Both the position numbers and the translations under genes were made by a program. Shown one piece after another: positions 45,190 to 54,681 of a stretch of DNA of 64,000 nt. Numbering within the stretch: position 1 is the first letter of the stretch; every line of letters starts with the position of its first letter. The notes beneath the pieces are model-generated. The model had not been told where the DNA came from, did no database searches, and saw only the letters and a program-made list of their open reading frames with translations. The stretch lies in NCBI RefSeq assembly GCF_039543665.1, contig NZ_BAABKE010000007.1, forward strand, positions 1-64,000, given 5' to 3'. This DNA is from Wohlfahrtiimonas larvae (GTDB taxonomy: Bacteria; Pseudomonadota; Gammaproteobacteria; Cardiobacteriales; Wohlfahrtiimonadaceae).

Positions 45190-45441
45190 ATGTCAGTCGA
45201 AATGTATTATTTACCTTCTTGCCCATACTGCAAACGTGCTTTAGATCTTTTGAAAAAGAAAGGCGCAGAAGTTAAAATTTACGACGTCAATCAAGATTCA
45301 CAATATTGGGAAGAGAGCAAAAAACGCTCTGGTCGTGATACTGTTCCTCAAATTTTTATTAATGATCAGCACATTGGTGGCTGTGATGACCTTCATGCAT
45401 TAGATGCAAAAGGCGATCTAGATCCATTACTACAAAAATAA
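45190..45441 (+). CDS. grxC: Glutaredoxin 3
   Basis: 83-aa dithiol glutaredoxin that reduces disulfides with glutathione. Active site CPYC at 11-14; the TVPQIFIND cis-proline loop and GGCDD glutathione-binding turn follow. AGGAG lies before the ATG. Middle gene of yibN-grxC-secB. Confidence 0.95.
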   Translation: MSVEMYYLPSCPYCKRALDLLKKKGAEVKIYDVNQDSQYWEESKKRSGRDTVPQIFINDQHIGGCDDLHALDAKGDLDPLLQK

Positions 45442-45482
45442 TTTTACTCACTGTCATACATTTCATTAATTAAGGAAACATT

Positions 45483-45941
45483 ATGTCTGAAAATGCAGCA
45501 AATGAAACTGGCCCAGTTTTTAACATTCACAAACTATACAGTAAAAATATCTCTGTGGAAGTTCCAAATGCACCAGCATGCTTCAAGAACGAAACTGCAC
45601 CAGAAATTTCTGTACAACTAGCAAATATCGCTGCACAAGTTGAAGAAAATGTCACAGAAGTTGCGTTACGTTTAACTGTGACAGCTAAAGTTGGTGAAGA
45701 AATTTTATACTTGGTAGAAATCGAACAAGCAGGCGTTTTCACAATCGAAGGTTTTAATGACGAACAACGTGGACATATGGAAGGTGCTTTCTGCCCTAAC
45801 ATTTTGTTCCCATATGCTCGTGAAACATTAGATTCAATGATTCTAAAAGCAGGTTTCCCACCATTAACATTGGCACCTGTTAACTTCGATTTGCTCTATG
45901 CACAGCGTTTAGAACAAATGCAAACTGAAGGCAATGCATAA
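45483..45941 (+). CDS. secB: Protein-export chaperone SecB
   Basis: 152-aa tetrameric chaperone that keeps preproteins unfolded and passes them to SecA. Conserved FNIHKLYSKNISVEVPNAP at the start and APVNFDLLYAQRL at the end. AAGGAAAC precedes the ATG. Last gene of the trio, with a terminator 17 bases after the stop. SecB is largely restricted to Proteobacteria. Confidence 0.96.
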   Translation: MSENAANETGPVFNIHKLYSKNISVEVPNAPACFKNETAPEISVQLANIAAQVEENVTEVALRLTVTAKVGEEILYLVEIEQAGVFTIEGFNDEQRGHMEGAFCPNILFPYARETLDSMILKAGFPPLTLAPVNFDLLYAQRLEQMQTEGNA

Positions 45942-45958
45942 TATAATATGCATTCCGT

Positions 45959-45983
45959 AAAAACCCTCTTTCGGAGGGTTTTT
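45959..45983 (+). terminator. Terminator of yibN-grxC-secB
   Basis: Ten-base stem 45959-45968 / 45974-45983 with a five-base loop, ending in T's. Confidence 0.85.
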
Positions 45984-46006
45984 CTTTATAACGAGAATGG
46001 AAAACG

Positions 46007-47038
46007 ATGCGGATTGCTCAAGATTTTGTCACAAAAGAATTACCCAAGATTATTAAACTCCCTTATTGCGTCATTGCCGGCGATGAACCAGCATTAATGC
46101 TCAATACTGAGCAAAAAATTAAAGATGCAATCATGAACTCAGGCGAATATGAGCGGGAAGTTTTTGATGTTGATAATAAATTTAATTGGTCAGATATCAT
46201 TAATACAGGCCAAAGTTTGTCATTATTTTCAACACAAAAACTCATTCAGCTTAAATTTGCTAATAAACCAGATGCAAAAACATTCAAAATATTGCATGAA
46301 TGTTTAGATAAAACGAACCCTGATCTTTTTTATCTCATAACTATGCCAAAACTTGATAGCAATACATTAAAGAATAAAACGCTATCAATGGTTGAGCGAA
46401 ATGGCTGCTTAATTACAATTTATCCACCAGATCATACAAAACTTCCCAGTTGGATTCAAAATCGAGCTCGTGAATTACATGTTAATTTATCACAAGAATC
46501 AGTGGCTTTTATTGCTGCCCACAATGAAGGTAATTTTCTCGCAATTGAACAATTATTAACTCAATTATCCTTTTTATATGGTCATCAACAAATATCCAAT
46601 GAGATGATCGCTGAACTCAGCTCAGAAAACTCTAACTTTGTTGCATTCGATTTAAGCTCAGCATTATTAACGGGAGACATTGCTCGTATTTATCGCATCA
46701 TTCAAGGTTTGAGATCTGAAGGTGATGTACCAACATTAGTGAACTGGGTTCTACAAAAAGAGATTGCAATATTGCAGCGCATGTATGCAAAAATAGATGC
46801 AGGTGCCACTATCGAAATGGCATTGAATGACGTTTGGCAAAATCAAAAACCATTATATCGCTTAGCTTTAAATCGTATGAACCCGAACCGTTTACGTAAT
46901 CTCACAAGTATGGTGGTGCAGATCGATCTATCCATTAAAGGCCAAATGAATGAAAATCCTTGGAATGCCATTATGCGTACCGCCTTTGCTTTTGCAGGCA
47001 AAAGACTACTTCCATTAAGTGCAGAGATTAAACTATGA
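46007..47038 (+). CDS. holA: DNA polymerase III delta subunit
   Basis: 343-aa clamp-loader subunit that opens the beta clamp. AAA+-like N-terminal part (IAGDEPALML near 24-33, the beta-interaction stretch TGQSLSLFSTQKLIQLKF) and the C-terminal collar with NPWNAIMRTAFAFAG. The Walker motif is degenerate, as in all delta subunits. First gene of a tight run holA-scpB-lolC-lolE-lolD-dedA; its stop overlaps the scpB start by four bases. lptE, its usual upstream neighbour in gammaproteobacteria, is missing here; secB precedes instead. Confidence 0.9.
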   Translation: MRIAQDFVTKELPKIIKLPYCVIAGDEPALMLNTEQKIKDAIMNSGEYEREVFDVDNKFNWSDIINTGQSLSLFSTQKLIQLKFANKPDAKTFKILHECLDKTNPDLFYLITMPKLDSNTLKNKTLSMVERNGCLITIYPPDHTKLPSWIQNRARELHVNLSQESVAFIAAHNEGNFLAIEQLLTQLSFLYGHQQISNEMIAELSSENSNFVAFDLSSALLTGDIARIYRIIQGLRSEGDVPTLVNWVLQKEIAILQRMYAKIDAGATIEMALNDVWQNQKPLYRLALNRMNPNRLRNLTSMVVQIDLSIKGQMNENPWNAIMRTAFAFAGKRLLPLSAEIKL

Positions 47039-47616
47039 ATGCTTTACCTCCTTTAAATATTTTACTCGAAGCGATTTTAAGCGCCGCACAATCACCACTT
47101 AAAATCAGTGATATTCAAACCTTATTCGATGTCCACGAACAACCTTCAACAGAAGATATCAAAGAAGCTTTACAAATTTTGAAATACAAATTAGATGGTC
47201 GTGGTGTTGAACTAGTTGAGGTTGCTTCTGGTTATCGCATTCAAGTACCACAACAATATTCACAATGGGTCTCTCGTTTATACGATGAAAAACCACAACG
47301 TTATAGCCGCGCTTTACTAGAAACTTTAGCATTGATCGCATATCGTCAGCCTATTAGCCGCGGTGATATTGAAGAAATTCGAGGCGTTTCTGTGAGTAGT
47401 AATATTATGAAAACACTGCAAGAACGTGAATGGATTAAAGTACTGGGTCAACGTGAAGTACCTGGTCGCCCTAATTTATATGGCACCACTAAACAATTTT
47501 TGGATGATTTCAATCTCAAACAATTGAGTGAATTACCACCATTGATTGAATTAGAAAAACTTGAAAAAACTGTTGAACAAATGGGTTTATCATTCAATGT
47601 AAATGAGGAATCTTAA
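47035..47616 (+). CDS. scpB: Segregation and condensation protein ScpB
   Basis: 193-aa winged-helix kleisin partner of the SMC condensin. Typical stretches YSRALLETLALIAYRQPISR and GDIEEIRGVSVSSNIMKTL, then VPGRPNLYGTTKQFLD. Overlaps holA by four bases and its stop abuts the ATG of lolC. scpA is usually directly upstream but is not in the window. Confidence 0.93.
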   Translation: MNALPPLNILLEAILSAAQSPLKISDIQTLFDVHEQPSTEDIKEALQILKYKLDGRGVELVEVASGYRIQVPQQYSQWVSRLYDEKPQRYSRALLETLALIAYRQPISRGDIEEIRGVSVSSNIMKTLQEREWIKVLGQREVPGRPNLYGTTKQFLDDFNLKQLSELPPLIELEKLEKTVEQMGLSFNVNEES

Positions 47617-48882
47617 ATGTTTCGCCCTTTAACGTTATTCATTGGATTGCGTTATACACGCGCCAAGCGAAAAAAAAATTTCATCTCCTTTATCTCATTT
47701 ATCTCCATTGGTGGTATCGCACTCGGAATGATGACGATGATTGTTGTATTATCAGTGATGAATGGTTTTCAAAATGAAGTTCGCCAACGTAATCTTGCGA
47801 TGGCTTATGATCTATCCATTCGTAACAGTAATCCACAAGGTTTTATCAACAACTGGCAAAAATTATATTCAAAGATTAAAGCTAATCCCAATATTATTGC
47901 TGCTGCACCATTTAATAATGGTGAAGGATTAATGGCTGCTAATGGGCAATTTTTCCCCGTCAAAATTCAAGGTGTTGATCCTAATTATGAAGATTCTGTT
48001 TCTAGTATTAATCATGCCATCACTGCTGACTTTATTTCAGCTGCAGATTTTACAATTTTACAAGAAGGTGAATTTGGCACAATTTTAGGATCAGATTTAG
48101 CAATGAATTTAGGCTTAAATGTTGGCGATACTGTCACCTTAATTACGCCAAAAATTCAGATTACCGCCGCAGGTGCCATTCCTCGGATGAAACGCCTAAA
48201 GGTTGTGGGTATTTTCCGTTTAGGTGCTTATGAATATGATTCTGTCATGGCTCTCATGCATTATCAAGATAGCGGTAAAATCTATCAATTACCTAAAAAT
48301 AGCGTATCAGGTTTTCGTTTAAAGTTAAACGATCCCATGATTGCACGAGAAACAGCTGAACAAATAAAAGATCAATTAGGAAATGATTACCAAACCATGA
48401 CTTGGATTGAAGAGTTTAAAATTCTCTTTAAAATGATTGAAATTGAAAAACTCACAATGTTTACAATTATGAGTTTAATCATTGCAGTTGCTGTGTTTAA
48501 TGTTGTATCAACATTAGTAATGGTTGTCACCGAAAAACGCCCTGAAATTGCAATATTACGTACATTAGGCATGTCCCCCACACAAATTATGATGATATTC
48601 ATGGTACAAGGGATTTTTATTGGTTTCTTTGGAGCCATCATTGGTATTCTTTTAGGTTTACTCATTGCGCTGAATGTCAATCCAATCATTACCTTCATTG
48701 AAGGCATTTTCGGTGGTAATGTTGGCAATGCTTTTTATGTTACAGAAATCCCATCCATTGTGATCTGGAGTGATATTTATATTATTGCCTTCATTACATT
48801 TGGTCTAGCAAGTGTTGCTACGCTCTATCCCGCTTGGAAAGCATCTAAAACTCAGCCTGCGGAGGCACTCCGTTATGATTAA
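47617..48882 (+). CDS. lolC: Lipoprotein-releasing ABC transporter permease (LolC/LolE family, first copy)
   Basis: 421-aa inner-membrane permease of the LolCDE complex that extracts lipoproteins for transport to the outer membrane. Plan: N-terminal helix after FRPLTLFIGLRYTRAKRKKN, periplasmic MacB-like domain (about 50-250), then three C-terminal FtsX helices. The phrase FISFISFISIGGIALGMM is typical. ATG follows the scpB stop without a gap, and its end overlaps the next permease by eight bases. The second copy is clearly homologous, so this is a heterodimer of related permeases; which is the functional LolC and which LolE is a guess. Confidence 0.88.
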   Translation: MFRPLTLFIGLRYTRAKRKKNFISFISFISIGGIALGMMTMIVVLSVMNGFQNEVRQRNLAMAYDLSIRNSNPQGFINNWQKLYSKIKANPNIIAAAPFNNGEGLMAANGQFFPVKIQGVDPNYEDSVSSINHAITADFISAADFTILQEGEFGTILGSDLAMNLGLNVGDTVTLITPKIQITAAGAIPRMKRLKVVGIFRLGAYEYDSVMALMHYQDSGKIYQLPKNSVSGFRLKLNDPMIARETAEQIKDQLGNDYQTMTWIEEFKILFKMIEIEKLTMFTIMSLIIAVAVFNVVSTLVMVVTEKRPEIAILRTLGMSPTQIMMIFMVQGIFIGFFGAIIGILLGLLIALNVNPIITFIEGIFGGNVGNAFYVTEIPSIVIWSDIYIIAFITFGLASVATLYPAWKASKTQPAEALRYD

Positions 48883-50128
48883 ATTATTTAAACCTTTAAG
48901 TTTATCCATCGGGCTTCGTTATACAGCAGCACAACGTAAGAATAACTTTATATCATTCATTTCATTTATTTCTATTGGTGGCATTGCTTTAGGATTAACT
49001 GCAATCATTGTGGTTTTATCAGTAATGAATGGCTTTCAACAAGGTATCACAGAAGTTAGCCAAGCCGTCGCCTATGATCTAAAAATGACTAAACGCCCAA
49101 ATGATGGTTATTTTAACGATTGGCAGACGATGTATAAAAAAGTTTCTAACCACAATAATATTATGGCGGGCGCTCCTTTTACCAATGGTGAAGGCTTAAT
49201 GAATGCCAATGGGCTAATGAGACCTGTACAAATAGAGGGGATTGATCCGCAATATCAGCTCAATGTATCCAATATTATGCAAAGCTTTGATGCTTTAAAC
49301 CATGATGAACCAGCTATTATCTTAGGTAAAGATTTAGCACAATTATTGGATGCCAATATTGGTGATTATGTCACTTTAATTACGCCTGAGGTCGCACAAC
49401 ATTCTGATGCAGTGATTCCAAGAGTTAAAGGTTTTATCGTTGTGGATATCTTCAATGTGGGTATGTACGAATATGATGCCAATACTGCATTCATTCACAT
49501 CAATGAAGCGAATCAAATATTCAAAGTCCCTGAAAACGAGGTTCAAGGCATACGCTTAAAACTACATAATCTGAATATTGCTCGATCAACAGCAATGGAG
49601 ATTGTGGATAACCTTGAGGATAACTCTGTGTTAATTTATAGCTGGGTCGATCAATTTGCAACACTTGCCAATATGATTGAAACAGAAAAACGTACTATTT
49701 TTATTATTATGAGTTTAATTGTTGCTGTTGCTGTATTCAATGTTGTTTCTACATTAGTGATGGTTGTGAATGATAAGCGCTCTGAAATTGCAATTTTAAG
49801 AACATTAGGATTATCGCCCAAATCTATTATGGCAATCTTCATGGTTCAAGGTATTGTCATAGGCTTCTGGGGCGTATTAATTGGCACTAGTTTGGGGCTC
49901 ATCATTAGTATTAATGTGAATAATATAATCGGTTGGATCGAATCCATCCTAGGCTATACCGTATTTGAGCCAAGTGTATATCCACTTTCACATATTCCCA
50001 CCATTATCCGTTGGAATGATATTTCTATGATTGCCGTCATGGCATTTTTATTAGCAAGTTTAGCAACCATTTATCCTGCTTGGAGAGCTGCTAAAACTCA
50101 ACCTGCTGAGGCTTTACGTTATGAGTAA
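48875..50128 (+). CDS. lolE: Lipoprotein-releasing ABC transporter permease (LolC/LolE family, second copy)
   Basis: 417-aa permease with the same plan as its neighbour: N-terminal FISFISFISIGGIALGL, periplasmic domain, three FtsX helices, and the C-terminal end KTQPAEALRYE. ATG 48875 overlaps the end of the first permease by eight bases; a longer open frame starting upstream is rejected. The order permease-permease-ATPase differs from E. coli lolC-lolD-lolE. Eight-base overlap with lolD. Confidence 0.87.
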   Translation: MIKLFKPLSLSIGLRYTAAQRKNNFISFISFISIGGIALGLTAIIVVLSVMNGFQQGITEVSQAVAYDLKMTKRPNDGYFNDWQTMYKKVSNHNNIMAGAPFTNGEGLMNANGLMRPVQIEGIDPQYQLNVSNIMQSFDALNHDEPAIILGKDLAQLLDANIGDYVTLITPEVAQHSDAVIPRVKGFIVVDIFNVGMYEYDANTAFIHINEANQIFKVPENEVQGIRLKLHNLNIARSTAMEIVDNLEDNSVLIYSWVDQFATLANMIETEKRTIFIIMSLIVAVAVFNVVSTLVMVVNDKRSEIAILRTLGLSPKSIMAIFMVQGIVIGFWGVLIGTSLGLIISINVNNIIGWIESILGYTVFEPSVYPLSHIPTIIRWNDISMIAVMAFLLASLATIYPAWRAAKTQPAEALRYE

Positions 50129-50804
50129 TCCCATATTAATTGCAAAGAATTTATCTAAATCTTATTTTGATCATAAAAATGAAGTTAAAGTTTTTGAAAA
50201 TCTGAACTTTACGATTAATTCCAAAGATCGCATTGCCATTATTGGCGCATCAGGTTCTGGTAAAAGCACTTTGTTACATACGTTATCAGGGTTAGACCAG
50301 CCAACAGCTGGTGAAGTTTTATTGAATGGTAAAGCATTCAGCCAAGGTTCTGAAAAAGAGCGTGGCGTATGGCGCAATCAATATTTAGGTTTTATTTATC
50401 AATTTCATCATTTATTACCTGAATTCACAGCATTGGATAATGTTGCCATTCCTTGTGCCATTGGTGGAATGAGCATCAAAGAAGCCCAAGAACATGCTAA
50501 AGAGATGTTGGCTCGTGTTGGATTATCTCACCGCATTGGTCACAAACCTTCTGCATTATCAGGTGGTGAACGCCAGCGCGTTGCAATTGCACGCGCTTTA
50601 GTGACAAAACCATTGGCCGTCTTAGCAGATGAACCAACAGGTAACTTAGATGCTGAAAATGCTCACGCAATTTTTGATCTCATGTATGAAATTAATGAAG
50701 AAATTGGTACAGCGCTTGTTGTTGTCACACATGATTTAGAGCTAGCACACAAAATGGATCATCGCTTTCGTTTAGATAACCATCAACTCATTCAGGAACA
50801 ATAA
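50121..50804 (+). CDS. lolD: Lipoprotein-releasing ABC ATPase LolD
   Basis: 227-aa ATPase of LolCDE. Walker A GASGSGKST at 42-50, LolD-specific stretch LGFIYQFHHLLPEFTALDNV, signature LSGGERQRVAIARAL, Walker B LAVLADEPTGNLD. Starts inside the second permease gene and ends two bases before dedA's ATG. Confidence 0.95.
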   Translation: MSNPILIAKNLSKSYFDHKNEVKVFENLNFTINSKDRIAIIGASGSGKSTLLHTLSGLDQPTAGEVLLNGKAFSQGSEKERGVWRNQYLGFIYQFHHLLPEFTALDNVAIPCAIGGMSIKEAQEHAKEMLARVGLSHRIGHKPSALSGGERQRVAIARALVTKPLAVLADEPTGNLDAENAHAIFDLMYEINEEIGTALVVVTHDLELAHKMDHRFRLDNHQLIQEQ

Positions 50805-50806
50805 TC

Positions 50807-51460
50807 ATGACTGAAATTTTTATGCAATTTATTGATCTATTTTTAAATCTAGATAAATACCTCGAGATTGCAGTACAACAATATGGTATTTGGATTTATA
50901 TTATCTTAATCATCATTATTTTCTGTGAAACAGGTTTAGTGATCACACCAATTTTACCTGGTGATTCATTATTATTTGCAGCAGGTGCTTTAGCCGCAAT
51001 GGGATTACTTAATATTTATCTACTGTTTTTTACACTATTAATTGCTGCTATTTTAGGTGATGCTCTTAATTATCAAATTGGCCATTATGTTGGTTTAAAA
51101 GTATTTAAACAGGATGCCAAAATATTTAAATTAAAATATTTAGAGAAAACCCATAATTTTTATGAAAAATATGGCAGCAAAACAATCGTGATTGCTCGTT
51201 TTGTACCCATCGTTCGTACATTTGCCCCTTTTGTAGCAGGTGCAAGCAAAATGACTTATAAAACATTCGCAACTTATAATATTTTTGGTGCATTTTTATG
51301 GATGTTCCTGATGTTGGGAGCCGGTTATATTTTTGGTACCATTCCATGGATCAAAAATAATTTTTCCATCATTGTTTTAGGTATTATATTCATTTCAATT
51401 TTGCCAATGATTTACGAAATTGGTAAAGCATGGTTAGAGCATCGTAAAAAAAACCAATAA
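50807..51460 (+). CDS. DedA-family membrane protein
   Basis: 217 aa, DedA/VTT family (flippase-like undecaprenyl-phosphate or phospholipid transporters). Characteristic stretch ETGLVITPILPGDSLLFAAG near the N-terminus and RFVPIVRTFAPFVAGASKM in the middle; the acidic and basic residues usually essential are present. About five to six membrane segments. Last gene of the holA-lol-dedA run (two-base gap after lolD). No clear terminator before the rho promoter. Confidence 0.9.
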   Translation: MTEIFMQFIDLFLNLDKYLEIAVQQYGIWIYIILIIIIFCETGLVITPILPGDSLLFAAGALAAMGLLNIYLLFFTLLIAAILGDALNYQIGHYVGLKVFKQDAKIFKLKYLEKTHNFYEKYGSKTIVIARFVPIVRTFAPFVAGASKMTYKTFATYNIFGAFLWMFLMLGAGYIFGTIPWIKNNFSIIVLGIIFISILPMIYEIGKAWLEHRKKNQ

Positions 51461-51475
51461 AATTGATCAGATTAT

Positions 51476-51504
51476 TTGCAAAATAAGTGTAAAGCTTATA
51501 GAAT
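51476..51504 (+). promoter_or_regulatory. Candidate promoter of rho
   Basis: TTGCAA (51476-51481), 17-base spacer, TAGAAT (51499-51504). It leaves a leader of about 115 bases. In that leader GCTAAG/CTTAGC arms (51569-51574/51577-51582), with outer ACT/AGT pairs, can form a hairpin. E. coli rho also has a long regulated leader. Confidence 0.5.
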
Positions 51505-51626
51505 TTGCGGACAAACAAATAATGGTCAACTTTTCCGACTGAATCAATTTCTTAATTTATTTTACTTGGCTAAGTCCTTAGCTGAGTCATATTAATTTAT
51601 CCTTTATTTAAATCTAGAATTAATCT

Positions 51627-52886
51627 ATGAACTTAACTGAATTAAAACAAATGCCCGCTGCTGAGCTGATTCGTATTGCTCAAGAAATGCAGTTAGATGG
51701 TATCGCCCGTGCTAAAAAACACGACTTAATTTTCTCTATTTTAAAAGCACATGCAAAAAATGGCGAAGAAATTTCAGGTGATGGTGTTCTTGAAATTTTA
51801 AATGATGGCTATGGCTTCCTTCGCGGTGCAGACAGCTCTTATATGGCTGGCCCTGATGATGTTTATATTAGTCCATCTCAAATTCGTAAGTTTAACCTAA
51901 GAACAGGCGATACCGTTTCTGGTAAAATTCGCCCGCCTAAGGATAATGAAAAATATTTCTCCCTTTCTAAAGTTGATACCATCAACTATGAACCTGTGGA
52001 AAACTCTGTGCGTAAAGTTGCATTTGAGAACTTAACACCGATTCATCCCAATGAATTATTAAAAATGGAACGTGGTAATGGTTCAAGCGAAGATATTACA
52101 GCACGTTTGATTGACATGGTTGCTCCCATCGGTAAAGGCCAGCGTAGCTTAATCGTAGCGCCGCCAAAAACAGGTAAAACTGTGATGATGCAAAATATTG
52201 CTCAATCCATCGAAAATAACTTCCCAGAATGTTATCTCATCGTACTATTGATCGATGAGCGCCCTGAAGAAGTGACAGAGATGAAACGATTATTAATGCG
52301 TGGTGATGTGATTGCCTCAACATTTGATGAACCTGCTGTTCGCCATGTCCAAGTGGCAGAAATGGTCATCGAAAAAGCACGTCGCTTAGTTGAGCATGGC
52401 CGCGATGTCGTTATCTTATTAGATTCAATGACTCGCTTAGCACGTGCATATAATGCTGTTGTGCCGTCATCAGGTAAAGTCTTATCAGGTGGTGTGGATG
52501 CCAATGCATTGCATCGCCCTAAACGTTTCTTTGGTGCGGCACGTAATATTGAAAATGGTGGCAGCTTAACCATTATTGCAACAGCATTAGTAGATACTGG
52601 CTCAAAAATGGATGAAGTAATTTATGAAGAGTTTAAAGGTACAGGTAACTCTGAATTGCATCTAGATCGCTCAGTATCTGAAAAACGAATTTTCCCTGCA
52701 ATTGATATTAATCGTTCTGGTACACGTAAAGAAGAACTCTTAACTGATCCTGACGATTTGGCGAAAATGTGGATTCTCCGTAAGATTTTATATCCTATGG
52801 ATGAGATCCAATCAATGGAGTTTGTATTAGAACGACTCAAAGAAACAAAGACAAATCAAGCATTTTTTGATGCAATGAAACGCTAA
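51627..52886 (+). CDS. rho: Transcription termination factor Rho
   Basis: 419-aa hexameric RNA helicase that ends transcription. N-terminal helix bundle, RNA-binding OSB domain (GYGFLRG near 61-67 and DVYISPSQIRKF), then the ATPase domain with P-loop APPKTGKT at 178-185 and Walker B VVILLDSMTRLAR. Same length as E. coli Rho (419 aa). Followed by rpmE2 with its own promoter. Confidence 0.97.
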   Translation: MNLTELKQMPAAELIRIAQEMQLDGIARAKKHDLIFSILKAHAKNGEEISGDGVLEILNDGYGFLRGADSSYMAGPDDVYISPSQIRKFNLRTGDTVSGKIRPPKDNEKYFSLSKVDTINYEPVENSVRKVAFENLTPIHPNELLKMERGNGSSEDITARLIDMVAPIGKGQRSLIVAPPKTGKTVMMQNIAQSIENNFPECYLIVLLIDERPEEVTEMKRLLMRGDVIASTFDEPAVRHVQVAEMVIEKARRLVEHGRDVVILLDSMTRLARAYNAVVPSSGKVLSGGVDANALHRPKRFFGAARNIENGGSLTIIATALVDTGSKMDEVIYEEFKGTGNSELHLDRSVSEKRIFPAIDINRSGTRKEELLTDPDDLAKMWILRKILYPMDEIQSMEFVLERLKETKTNQAFFDAMKR

Positions 52887-52889
52887 CTA

Positions 52890-52918
52890 TTGCGCAAAAA
52901 ATATCTTTTTGTTAGAAT
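52890..52918 (+). promoter_or_regulatory. Candidate promoter of rpmE2, with structured leader
   Basis: TTGCGC (52890-52895), 17-base spacer, TAGAAT (52913-52918). The leader that follows has GGCT/AGCC arms (52942-52945/52953-52956) followed by a T run at 52961-52966, which could act as a weak attenuator or a ribosomal-protein feedback site. Confidence 0.5.
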
Positions 52919-52986
52919 ATCGTGCTATTTTAAACTAAGTAGGCTTTATATTAGCCGTTGTTTTTTACTTATTACTGGATTTTATT

Positions 52987-53229
52987 ATGAAAGCAGAAGG
53001 TCATCCTAACTATCGCCCAGTTGTTTTCCAAGACAGCTCAAGCGATTTCGCGGTTTTAACGCGTTCAACAATTTCAACAAAAGACACTATCGTTTGGACA
53101 GATGGTAATGAATACCCTCTTTACAAAATTGAAGTTTCTTCACAATCACACCCTTTCTTCACTGGTAAACAAAATATCGTGGATACAGAAGGTCGTGTTG
53201 ATCGCTTCCGTAAGAAATACGGTCGTTAA
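52987..53229 (+). CDS. rpmE2: 50S ribosomal protein L31, type B (zinc-free)
   Basis: 80 aa. The sequence has no cysteine at all, so it is the C-minus, type-B L31 that does not bind zinc; such forms are often kept for zinc shortage under Zur control, but no Zur box was recognised here. Typical stretch SQSHPFFTGKQ. Single gene with its own promoter and terminator. Whether the zinc-binding paralogue also exists cannot be seen. Confidence 0.93.
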   Translation: MKAEGHPNYRPVVFQDSSSDFAVLTRSTISTKDTIVWTDGNEYPLYKIEVSSQSHPFFTGKQNIVDTEGRVDRFRKKYGR

Positions 53230-53241
53230 TTGATTTAAATT

Positions 53242-53270
53242 AAAAGCATCTTAAATAGATGCTTTTTTTT
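53242..53270 (+). terminator. Terminator of rpmE2
   Basis: Ten-base stem 53242-53251 / 53257-53266 with a five-base loop, followed by a T run. Confidence 0.85.
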
Positions 53271-53284
53271 TGAACATTTGTATT

Positions 53285-53313
53285 TTGCTAAGTTGCTCAA
53301 GCTCGTTTATATT
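53285..53313 (+). promoter_or_regulatory. Candidate promoter of gltA
   Basis: TTGCTA (53285-53290), 17-base spacer, TATATT (53308-53313), about 70 bases before the gltA start. Confidence 0.48.
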
Positions 53314-53385
53314 AGTCCCATGTGTTATTTTAGCTATAACATATTTATTGGATAGATCTTATAAAGATCACTATGGAGGATAAAA

Positions 53386-54666
53386 ATGACAACTACCAAT
53401 AGAAATAGCGTTACTTTTACTGATAACCGCACACAAAAACAAGGTGAATTCCCAATTTTAGAATCAGTTTATGGCGATGATGTTGTTGATATTGCAGCAA
53501 TGAATCGTACATTAAACTTATTCAGTTATGATCCAGGTTTTGTTTCAACTGCAAGTTGTGAAAGCGCAATCACTTATTTAGATGGTGATAAAGGTGAATT
53601 ACTCTATCGTGGCTATCCTATTGAGCAATTAGCGGAAAGATCTAGCTTCTTAGATGTTTGTTATCTCATATTTAATGGTGAATTACCAACCCTAACAGAA
53701 TCTAAAGATTTTGAAAATATCATCATGACACACAGCCTAATGCATGAAAACCTAAAAGTATTCCTGCAAGGCTTTAGATATGACTCTCATCCTATGGCAA
53801 TTCTTGCGGGTACTGTTGCATCAATGGCGGGCTTCTATCACGATAAATTGGATATTCATAATCCAGAACATCGCATGATCACAGCACATCGCTTGATCTC
53901 AAAAATGCCAACAATTGTTGCAGCTGCGTATAAGCATTCTATCGGGCAACCTTTAGTTTATCCAACAAACTCATTGTCATATGCTGGTAACTTCTTGAAC
54001 ATGATGTTCAGCTCACCATGTGCACCTTATGAAATTGATCCAGTAGCTGAAAAAGCAATGGATGTATTATTCATTTTACATGCTGATCATGAGCAAAATG
54101 CTTCAACATCTACAGTACGTATGGCAGGCTCTTCTGGTGCTAATCCATATGCTGCAGTATCTGCGGGTATCTCATGCTTATGGGGAGCGTCACATGGTGG
54201 TGCAAACGAAGCTGTATTGACCATGTTGGGTGAAATTGGCTCTGTTGATAATGTCAGTAAATATGTTGCGAAAGCAAAAGATAAAGAAGATCCATTCCGT
54301 TTAATGGGCTTTGGTCACCGTGTTTATAAAAACTTTGATCCTCGCGCTAAACTCATTAAAGGCATTGCAGATGAAGTATTAGCGAAATATGGTAATGATC
54401 CATTGATGGAAGTAGCAAAACGTTTAGAAGAAGTTGCATTAAAAGATGAATACTTCATTGAACGTAAATTATATCCAAACGTAGACTTCTATTCAGGCAT
54501 TATCTATAAAGCATTGGGCTTCCCAACACAAATGTTTACACCATTATTTGCACTAGCTCGTACAGTGGGTTGGATTACCCATTGGAATGAAATGATTGCG
54601 GATCCGAAGATGAAAATTTCTCGTCCAAGACAACGCTACATCGGACACACTCTCCGAAACATGTAA
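53386..54666 (+). CDS. gltA: Citrate synthase
   Basis: 426-aa enzyme that condenses oxaloacetate and acetyl-CoA. Length and N-terminal extension match the hexameric, NADH-regulated type II synthases of Gram-negative bacteria. Catalytic histidines in DHEQNASTSTVR and GFGHRVYKNFDPR, and the catalytic aspartate in NVDFYSG, are present. GGAGG lies before the ATG. No succinate dehydrogenase genes next to it, as they would be in E. coli. Own promoter and terminator. Confidence 0.96.
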   Translation: MTTTNRNSVTFTDNRTQKQGEFPILESVYGDDVVDIAAMNRTLNLFSYDPGFVSTASCESAITYLDGDKGELLYRGYPIEQLAERSSFLDVCYLIFNGELPTLTESKDFENIIMTHSLMHENLKVFLQGFRYDSHPMAILAGTVASMAGFYHDKLDIHNPEHRMITAHRLISKMPTIVAAAYKHSIGQPLVYPTNSLSYAGNFLNMMFSSPCAPYEIDPVAEKAMDVLFILHADHEQNASTSTVRMAGSSGANPYAAVSAGISCLWGASHGGANEAVLTMLGEIGSVDNVSKYVAKAKDKEDPFRLMGFGHRVYKNFDPRAKLIKGIADEVLAKYGNDPLMEVAKRLEEVALKDEYFIERKLYPNVDFYSGIIYKALGFPTQMFTPLFALARTVGWITHWNEMIADPKMKISRPRQRYIGHTLRNM

Positions 54667-54681
54667 TTTATTTTTAATTTT

